DNA of 64,000 nt from positions 272,809 to 336,808 of the forward strand of contig JACRLG010000028.1 in assembly GCA_016235345.1 (NCBI GenBank). Direction: 5' to 3'. Shown here in pieces: positions 58,671 through 64,000 of this stretch. Source of the DNA: Deltaproteobacteria bacterium. GTDB taxonomy: Bacteria > Desulfobacterota > Desulfobacteria > Desulfobacterales > Desulfatibacillaceae. The notes beneath the pieces are model-generated. The model did no database searches. It was not told the DNA's origin and was given only the letters and a program-made list of their open reading frames with translations. Both the position numbers and the translations under genes were made by a program. The number at the start of each line of letters is the position of its first letter. The first letter of the stretch is position 1.

Positions 58671-58785
58671 CCAGGAGGGCTGAGGGCGATGAAATGCAAG
58701 GAAGGCGAGCGAGCGTACGCTTTTGTACGTGACCGAGCCGGGAGGCGATGCCTGACGCCGCAGCTCGCGCTCTCAGCCCTCCTGG
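58671..58785 (-). repeat. Family B palindromic repeat, copy 13 (arm inside kinase gene)
   Basis: Inverted orientation. The outer arms CCAGGAGGGCTGAGGGCG and CGCTCTCAGCCCTCCTGG pair almost perfectly, and the right arm encodes the last residues and stop of the kinase-GTPase gene. Boxes CGATGAAATGCAAGGAAGG and CTGACGCCGCAGCTCGCG; central hairpin GTACGCTTTTGTAC. Confidence 0.85.
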
Positions 58786-60386
58786 TCCTGGAGGATGAGT
58801 TCGACGAGGGTCATAAAGGCCCTTGTGACGCCCACGCCCGTTTTCGCGCTGGTCCTTATTATGCTCCATCCGCTTTTTTCGAGTTCGGCAAGCTCCTTGC
58901 GCTCCACGGCCCATTGAAGGGTGAGGTCGGTCTTGGACACGGCGCAGACAAAGGGCTTGGGGCCGATGGCCCGGTCAAGGGCGTCCTTGGTCATTCTGGC
59001 GGATTGCAGGGATTCGGCCCTGGTGCAGTCCACCACCAGGATTGCGCCGTCCAGGTTTTTGGCCTTGTCCGGGGTGAATCCGTGGACAGGGTCCGGGCCG
59101 GAGAAATCCCAGAGGGTGAGCGCAAGGCTTTTGCCCTCGAAGTTCACGGGCTTTTTTTCCACCATCACGCCCACGGTGGGCAGGTATTCGCCGGAAAAGA
59201 GGTTTTCGGTGTAGCGCCTTAGGATGCTGGTCTTGCCCGCGCCCACGTCGCCGAAGATGCCTATGTTTTTTCGGATCGCGGAAGGGATAACCGGGGCCTT
59301 TGTGATGAGCCGGGATTTTACGGTGACGGCGGTTTCCGGGCCGGGGGCGGCAAGAGGGCGCGAGTCGGATTCCGGTTCCGGCTCATCGAATTCCGGGCCG
59401 ATTTTGGAAAGGGAGTCAGCGCCCATAACGTCGCGCAGGAGGGCCTCCTCGGAGGGGATCACGTCTCCGAAAAGCTCTTTCATGTAGCGGGCGAGCCCCC
59501 TTGACGAGGGCCGGAAGGCGAGTTCCCAGATTACGTCCTCAATGTCGGCCAGCATCAGTCCGCAGGAGTCGTAGCGAAGGGACATGTCGCGGGCCAGGGC
59601 GGTTTTCACCACAAGGCCGAGCTTGGGGTGAAGGCCGGGCACAAGGTCGGACAGGGGGGTGAACTGCGCGTTCCGGGCCTTTTCCAGGATTTCCATGGTT
59701 TCGCCCGAATAGAGCCTTTGGCCCGAAAGAAGCTCGTAGAGGATGGCGCCCACGGCGAAGATGTCGGAGCGGTGGTCCACTGCGGCCCCGTAGGCCTGCT
59801 CCGGCGACATGTAGGCCAGCTTGCCTTTTATGACGCCGTACTGGGTGGTGTTCACCTGGCTTTTGGCCTTGGCCACGCCGAAATCGATAACCTTCACCTG
59901 GCCGTTGTAGGTGATAAAGATGTTCTGGGGGCTGATGTCTCGGTGCACCACACCAAGGGGAGCGCCGGAAAAGTCGGATAGCTCGTGGGCGTATTCCAGG
60001 CCGATCAGGACCTGGGAAATCACGAAGAGGACGTTGACGAGGCTCATGGGCAGGGAAATTTCGGAGGCCCGGTCGGTTGCAAGGCGCAGGTTTTTTCCGA
60101 AAAGGTACTCCATTGCTATGAAGTAGTCATCGCCCATGCGCCCGAAATCGTAGGTGCGCACTATGTTGTCGTGCTGGAGAAAGGCCGCCAGGCGCGCTTC
60201 GGAGATGAAGGCTTCGATGAGGTTTTTTTCGCCCACAAGGTGAGGCAGGATTTTCTTGATGGCGATGATTTTCTCGAAGCCCTCGTCGCCGGTCATCTTG
60301 GCCCGGAAAAGCTCGGCCATGCCGCCCACGCCGATGGGGTCCAGGAGAAGGTATTTTCCGAAATTCTTGGGAGTGACGCCGGGCAT
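58773..60386 (-). CDS. Ser/Thr protein kinase fused to a Ras-like small GTPase
   Basis: A 537-residue soluble fusion. Residues 10-300 are a complete Hanks-type kinase: glycine loop IGVGGMAEL, catalytic Lys44 (IAIKK), HRDISPQN (148-155), DFG (168-170) and MSPEQ activation segment. After a linker (about 300-370) comes a Ras/Arf-type GTPase: P-loop GDVGAGKTS (379-387), PTVG switch I (about 403-406), LWDFSGPD (425-432) for G3, SKTD (484-487) for G4 and TSAK (512-515) for G5. The G3 position normally filled by Gln is Pro. No membrane segment. Divergent from the glycosyltransferase gene. Confidence 0.9.
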   Translation of the reverse strand: MPGVTPKNFGKYLLLDPIGVGGMAELFRAKMTGDEGFEKIIAIKKILPHLVGEKNLIEAFISEARLAAFLQHDNIVRTYDFGRMGDDYFIAMEYLFGKNLRLATDRASEISLPMSLVNVLFVISQVLIGLEYAHELSDFSGAPLGVVHRDISPQNIFITYNGQVKVIDFGVAKAKSQVNTTQYGVIKGKLAYMSPEQAYGAAVDHRSDIFAVGAILYELLSGQRLYSGETMEILEKARNAQFTPLSDLVPGLHPKLGLVVKTALARDMSLRYDSCGLMLADIEDVIWELAFRPSSRGLARYMKELFGDVIPSEEALLRDVMGADSLSKIGPEFDEPEPESDSRPLAAPGPETAVTVKSRLITKAPVIPSAIRKNIGIFGDVGAGKTSILRRYTENLFSGEYLPTVGVMVEKKPVNFEGKSLALTLWDFSGPDPVHGFTPDKAKNLDGAILVVDCTRAESLQSARMTKDALDRAIGPKPFVCAVSKTDLTLQWAVERKELAELEKSGWSIIRTSAKTGVGVTRAFMTLVELILQDQEG

Positions 60387-60454
60387 GGCTCGACCTTTTG
60401 GGTGTGGCCCCGAATGGGGAGGCGTGAAAGAATATAATTTTTCTTGGATAGCTT

Positions 60455-61414
60455 ATGGCATATCCGGGCGTCTTGTGCAAGAATGGAGGCATGCCTGAAA
60501 AATGCGACCCAAGCTCACCCGTCACCGTAACGGTGGCCGTCTGCACAAGAAACCGAGCCCGAAGTCTGAAAAGGGCCTTGGAATCGGTGCTGAATCAGGC
60601 TGCGGACGCGCCGGGGCTGGAAATCCTGGTGGTGGACAACGGGGATGACGGTGAAACCGGCAGGGTGGCGAAATCCCTGGGAGCTCGCGCGGAAGGACTG
60701 CGCCTTGTGCGTGAGCCGGAACCCGGGCTTTCGGCGGCCAGGAACCGGGCGTGGCGGGAGGCTTCGGGGCGATGGATCGTTTACATCGACGACGACGCGG
60801 AGCTTGTTCCGGGCTATCTCGCGGCCCTTTCGCGCCTTCTGGCCGAGGAGGGAGACCGGGCCGGAGCCGTTGGCGGGCCGATTGCGGTGGGATGGGAAAA
60901 CAACGCGCCCGGCTGGTACGAGAAGGGCCTGGCCCCCTGGCTGAACAGCCTGAACTTAGGGCCGGCGCGGCGGCGCATCCGCTGGCCCGAAACCCTTTAC
61001 GGGACCAACATGGCCTTTGACGCAAATGTATTGAAAAGCCTGGGAGGATTCAGGGGCGACCTTGGCCGCAAGGGCGCGGGGCTTATGGACGCCGAGGAGA
61101 CGGAGCTTTTCATCCGCATGGAAAAGCTTGAGGACCGCCCGGTGATCTATGACCCGGCGCTCAAAGTCATCCACTTCATGACTGAAGAAAGGCTTTCCCC
61201 GGGCTTTTTCATCAAAAAGGCCCGCTGGCACGGAAAGAGCCTTGCGGCCCTGGAAAGGCTTCATCCCGATAAAATACGGGGGCTTGGAAACGCGCTATGG
61301 GTGCTGGCGTCCTCTTGTTTCCGCGCTGTTACAGGAAGGGGCCGGGGGCCCCTCACCGAGCGGGTTTTAAGGGCGTCCGCCGCAGGGTATCTTTATGGGA
61401 GGTTTTTGCGCTGA
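60455..61414 (+). CDS. Family 2 glycosyltransferase
   Basis: A 319-residue GT-A fold enzyme. It has VTVAVCTRNRARSLKRALESVL, VVDNGDDGET, GLSAARNRAWREASGRWIVYIDDDAELVPGYL (long block starting near residue 97) with the DDD metal-binding motif, GGPI and an acceptor-side MDAEETELFIRM (ED-like). It transfers a sugar from a nucleotide donor to an unknown acceptor, probably in surface polysaccharide assembly. The start at 60455 is uncertain: an ATG at 60491 is possible, but its GGAGG lies too close. Divergent from the kinase-GTPase gene. Confidence 0.85.
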   Translation: MAYPGVLCKNGGMPEKCDPSSPVTVTVAVCTRNRARSLKRALESVLNQAADAPGLEILVVDNGDDGETGRVAKSLGARAEGLRLVREPEPGLSAARNRAWREASGRWIVYIDDDAELVPGYLAALSRLLAEEGDRAGAVGGPIAVGWENNAPGWYEKGLAPWLNSLNLGPARRRIRWPETLYGTNMAFDANVLKSLGGFRGDLGRKGAGLMDAEETELFIRMEKLEDRPVIYDPALKVIHFMTEERLSPGFFIKKARWHGKSLAALERLHPDKIRGLGNALWVLASSCFRAVTGRGRGPLTERVLRASAAGYLYGRFLR

Positions 61415-61416
61415 TC

Positions 61417-61611
61417 CTATGAAAGCCCCATCTCCCTCTCCAGGCGTTCTATTTCCATTTCCGCGATTTTCCGGTCCTGGTCGCTTGTGGAAGGATCGCT
61501 CCTTCTTTTGCGGAGGGAGGCCAGAAGCATCTCCGCGCGGTAGTCGGAGCAGGTGTAGCGGGGGGCGTCGCCGGGTTTTGAGGCCTCGTCGTTTTTCGTC
61601 GTGTAAGCCAT
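61417..61611 (-). CDS. Small conserved-looking protein, function unknown
   Basis: A 64-residue hydrophilic protein. The middle YTCSDYRAEMLLASLRKR and the C-terminal heptad-like IAEMEIERLEREMGL predict helices or a short coiled coil. A single cysteine is present. AAAGGA lies about 14 nt before the ATG. It sits 52 bp downstream of the thiolase-like gene on the same strand and may share its transcript. No family recognised. Confidence 0.6.
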   Translation of the reverse strand: MAYTTKNDEASKPGDAPRYTCSDYRAEMLLASLRKRRSDPSTSDQDRKIAEMEIERLEREMGLS

Positions 61612-61663
61612 CCTTAAAATCGAATCCTTTCCGTTTCATATCCTTTTCATAAAGAAGATTCCG

Positions 61664-63154
61664 TTATGGAATCAGCCTGTTGTATCCGGTTTCCGGGTCG
61701 TGTTTCACCTTCATGGTCGTTCCGATCAGCTCGGTTTTCTCCCACGAATCAAGGTCAACGTCAGCTCTTTCCGCGCGGGCGAAGGCCCTTCTTCCATCCT
61801 TTAGCCTCCCAAGGGCGGTGGCGTGTTCGGCCTCGCCGGTCCTGTCGTGGAGCACCACCAGGGATTCCACCAGAAGATCGCCCTCGGCCTTTTCCACGGC
61901 GTCTGGAAGGGCCGAATCGTCGATCATGCCCTGGGCGCAGGCGTTGTCGGGGGCGGTCCAGCCGTCTTTTAGGGGTTCTCCGCCGTAGATTCCAACGGCC
62001 CAGCGGGTGTTGTACCAGCCAAGTGAGGTGACAAGGGCGAGGCTTTTCCGGTCGGCCCTTATGCGCTCCGTGGCCTCGGCCACCGCGTGCAGGCTGTAGT
62101 TGTTGCCGGGGCCGCCGAAATAGGGGAGGCCGCCTGTGAGGCTTATGGGCCTTGGGTCATCGGGGGACACCCCAAGCTCCAGCATGGCCGCTTCCACGGC
62201 CCAGGGAAAGCAGGAGTAGAAATCGAAATGGGCGATGTCGCCGATTCCGCATCCCGCGCCGGAAAAGGCCAGTTTGGCGGCTGCGTCCAGGGCCGGGGCG
62301 TCGTGGAGAAGGGGCCTTTTGCTTACCATGCGCACGTTTTGGAGGGCCGCGCCGGAAAGGGGATAGACCAGCCGGTCGGAGGAAATCCCAAGGGAGCGGG
62401 CGGTTTCATCGCTCATTAAAAGCACCGCAGCAGCCTGATCCACGAAGATGTTGGCGTTCATGCGAAGGGTGTAGGGGTGGCCCACCATGCGGTTTTTAGG
62501 GCCGGGGATGGAAATTTCACCGGCGGAAAGGGCGGCGCGGCTCCACGAGTACGGGTTTTGCGCGGCGATTTCCGAGAGCCTTTCGCAGATGCCGCCCATG
62601 TATCTGCGGTGGGTTTCGTGATCGTGGCCAAGGTGCGCCCGCATGGCGTTTTCGAAAAACGCGTAGGCGTAGGAGGGCGCGAAGATGCCGTTTCGCATCT
62701 CGTAGTCCGTGAAGGCGGGCGGCTCCGGGTCGAAGGGGTTTTCCTCCTTTTCCGGCCAGCCGAGATCCGCGCCCGAACGCTGAATCTGGCGCTCGGAAAA
62801 GGCCGCTTCCGCGCCGCAGATAAGAACCGCCCTCATCCTGCCTTCCCGAATGGCCGTGGCCGCCTTGAAAAGAAGGCCCTGGGGGGTGGTGCCGCCGATG
62901 GGCGCGTAGATGGTTTCCACCGGGGCCACCGAAAGCCTCCGGGCGAGGTCGCCGCACGGGTTCCTGTAGCCGTGGCTCATGGTGCGGACCATGAAAATTC
63001 CGTCGCACACGCTTTTCGCGTTCGGCCCGGCATCGTCAAAGGCCGCCAGGGAAACCGCAGCCATGAGGCTTAGGGGGTCTTTGGGATCGACGGTATCCGG
63101 CCCCTGTATGAGCTGGGCCGCGCCCGCGATGGCGGGAATTATAGATGAAGGCAC
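61664..63154 (-). CDS. Thiolase-like protein lacking catalytic cysteines
   Basis: A 496-residue protein with the thiolase fold. It has an N-terminal PAIAGAAQLIQGP, a LICGAEA element, the GGLPYFGGPGNNYSLHAVAEA segment that keeps the catalytic His position, and a C-terminal extra domain of about 100 residues (ESLVVLHDRTGEAEHATALGRLKDG). The nucleophilic Cys of true thiolases is replaced (APIGGTTPQGLL), and the C-terminal CxG is replaced by TSLGWY. It resembles the acetyl-CoA acetyltransferase/thiolase-like proteins of bacteria with unknown substrate. It may bind acyl-CoA without thiolysis. Confidence 0.8.
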   Translation of the reverse strand: MPSSIIPAIAGAAQLIQGPDTVDPKDPLSLMAAVSLAAFDDAGPNAKSVCDGIFMVRTMSHGYRNPCGDLARRLSVAPVETIYAPIGGTTPQGLLFKAATAIREGRMRAVLICGAEAAFSERQIQRSGADLGWPEKEENPFDPEPPAFTDYEMRNGIFAPSYAYAFFENAMRAHLGHDHETHRRYMGGICERLSEIAAQNPYSWSRAALSAGEISIPGPKNRMVGHPYTLRMNANIFVDQAAAVLLMSDETARSLGISSDRLVYPLSGAALQNVRMVSKRPLLHDAPALDAAAKLAFSGAGCGIGDIAHFDFYSCFPWAVEAAMLELGVSPDDPRPISLTGGLPYFGGPGNNYSLHAVAEATERIRADRKSLALVTSLGWYNTRWAVGIYGGEPLKDGWTAPDNACAQGMIDDSALPDAVEKAEGDLLVESLVVLHDRTGEAEHATALGRLKDGRRAFARAERADVDLDSWEKTELIGTTMKVKHDPETGYNRLIP

Positions 63155-63216
63155 TGGGGGAACCTCGCGGTTTTATGTTCCGGATTCTGACAGCCCGTGG
63201 GGACACAACAATTTTA

Positions 63217-63282
63217 CAGGCTGATGAAAAACGATGAGCCGCAAGGCGCGCAACACAGCGGATCGCGTTTTAGGGCAGCCTG
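63217..63282 (-). repeat. Family B short deletion form, copy 14
   Basis: A 66-bp element keeping both outer arms (CAGGCTGATGAAAAACG and CGCGTTTTAGGGCAGCCTG) and the boxes CGATGAGCCGCAAGG and AACACAGCGGATCGCG, but lacking the central GTAC hairpin and about 55 bp. It ends at the 3' end of the CBS-ACT gene. Confidence 0.75.
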
Positions 63283-63882
63283 TCATTCCGCCACCTTGTA
63301 GCCCGCGTCGGCAAGGGCTTTCCGGGCCTCGGCGCTCCCCGCCGTTTCAAGCCGGAACACCCTTTTCGGCGAATCCGGTTTGGCGTCGGGAAGCCCTATG
63401 CTTATGATGTTGCCGCCCGCCCCGGTTATGATGGCGCAGGCGCGGCTCACCGCGTCGGGGCCGGGCCCGGTTTCAACAAGAAGGCGCACGCTCTGGGTGA
63501 GAAGGCCCATCATCTCGATGAAGGCCCCAAGTATGTCGATGACGGTGATGACGCCCGCCAGCCGCCCGTTGTCGTCAACAACCGGCATTCCGCCGATTTT
63601 TTTCTTGTGGATGAGCCGGGCCGCGTCCTCCACGTCGTCGTTCACGTGGGCGGTGAAGGGGTTTGAAATCATGAGGTCCTTCAAGTCGACGTCCGCAACC
63701 AGGCTCGGCAGGAAGCCCTGCTTGAGGTCCGCCAGGGTCAGGAAGCCCACCAGGCGGTTTTCCCGGTCCACCACCGGAAGATGCCTTATCGCGTTGTCCT
63801 TCATTATAGCGATGGCGTCGGCTATGGATGCGTTGCGGCGAATGCTTACGGGGTCGCTTGTCATTATCGATTTGACGCGCAT
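63283..63882 (-). CDS. CBS-pair plus ACT domain protein
   Basis: A 199-residue regulator-type protein with two CBS motifs (about residues 1-60 and 70-130): VKSIMTSDPVSIRRNASIADAIAIM, RHLPVVDRENRLVGFLTLADL, then DVEDAARLIHKKKIGGMPVVDDNGRLAGVITVIDIL. A C-terminal ACT-like domain follows (VRLLVETGPGPDAVSRACAII onward). CBS pairs bind adenine nucleotides and ACT domains bind amino acids, so it may report energy or amino-acid state. A good ribosome site (AAAGGAGG) precedes the ATG. It resembles AcuB-type proteins. Confidence 0.88.
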   Translation of the reverse strand: MRVKSIMTSDPVSIRRNASIADAIAIMKDNAIRHLPVVDRENRLVGFLTLADLKQGFLPSLVADVDLKDLMISNPFTAHVNDDVEDAARLIHKKKIGGMPVVDDNGRLAGVITVIDILGAFIEMMGLLTQSVRLLVETGPGPDAVSRACAIITGAGGNIISIGLPDAKPDSPKRVFRLETAGSAEARKALADAGYKVAE

Positions 63883-63937
63883 TTCATTGCCTCCTTTGGA
63901 ATTTGACCGGCCATACGCCCCCTTTTACACCGGCGCG

Positions 63938-63985
63938 AAAAAAAAGAAAAGGCCGGACGGGCCATAAGCCACATCCGGCTTTTTC
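63938..63985 (-). terminator. Intrinsic terminator for a gene beyond the right edge
   Basis: Read on the minus strand, GCCGGATG...CGTCCGGC forms a short stem followed by TTTTCTTTTTTTTT (63938-63951). It would end a transcript entering the window from the right, upstream of the CBS-ACT gene. Confidence 0.55.
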
Positions 63986-64000
63986 ATGCGCGGAAAGTTT

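Noticed and set aside
1-64000. tRNA, rRNA, riboswitch, prophage or insertion-sequence genes
   Set aside because: No clover-leaf with CCA-type end, no conserved rRNA segments, and no transposase or integrase motifs were seen on reading; a tool search could still find a small RNA.

Overview
The window reads as high-GC, gene-dense chromosome from an anaerobic Deltaproteobacterium (Desulfobacterota). I infer this from an hgcA-hgcB mercury-methylation pair, an octaheme c-type cytochrome, phenylacetate-CoA ligase/ACT/branched-chain amino acid transporter clusters, EtfBA, several B12-dependent radical SAM enzymes and a Hanks kinase. No species can be named from the sequence alone. No tRNA, rRNA, CRISPR array, transposase or prophage was seen.

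Layout. 1-8.2 kb: a cut-off membrane protein, an AT-rich orphan gene, an Hsp70 paralogue, a class A penicillin-binding protein (PbpC type), a secreted zinc protease-like protein and a PhoR-like kinase translationally coupled to an octaheme cytochrome (to 9.8 kb). 10-16 kb: an SDR reductase, a radical SAM protein, proC, ccdA plus a thioredoxin, and an agmatinase-like ureohydrolase. 16-28 kb: a CBS protein, twin B12 radical SAM enzymes coupled to a large membrane protein, a Ca2+-type P-ATPase, small envelope genes and a cold-shock gene. 29-38 kb: a phenylacetate-CoA ligase with an ACT protein, a complete Liv ABC transporter, then a second, degenerate copy of the ligase with its own ACT protein. 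38-42.5 kb: dinB, an epimerase, then arsR - cysteine-rich mini-protein - hgcA - hgcB. 42.5-48.2 kb: a GDT1-type transporter, alr, folD, hisI-hisG and an aminotransferase. 48.2-49 kb: a BrnT/BrnA toxin-antitoxin pair with tandem operator repeats. 49-55 kb: a three-repeat exported protein and pstSCAB-phoU. 55-64 kb: etfBA, a pseudo-GGDEF protein, a protein kinase fused to a Ras-like GTPase, a glycosyltransferase, a thiolase-like protein without its cysteines and a CBS-ACT protein.

Intergenic space is dominated by two dispersed palindromic repeat families. Family B (about 120 bp, 14 copies plus fragments) usually lies just after a stop codon and has conserved inner boxes, a central GTAC hairpin and outer arms that change from copy to copy yet stay complementary. 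Family A (about 45 bp half-elements, often paired head to head) has ends of the type TAGGTTGGGTGG. A GC-rich near-perfect inverted repeat (family E), a two-copy repeat (C) and two single long palindromes are also present.

The most notable biology is the arsR-hgcAB operon. It carries a previously unremarked small ORF that looks like a partial duplication of the ArsR wing and its CxCxC motif. Next come the kinase-GTPase fusion, the catalytically dead-looking PaaK paralogue, the two coupled B12 radical SAM enzymes, and the repeat families with compensatory arm changes.
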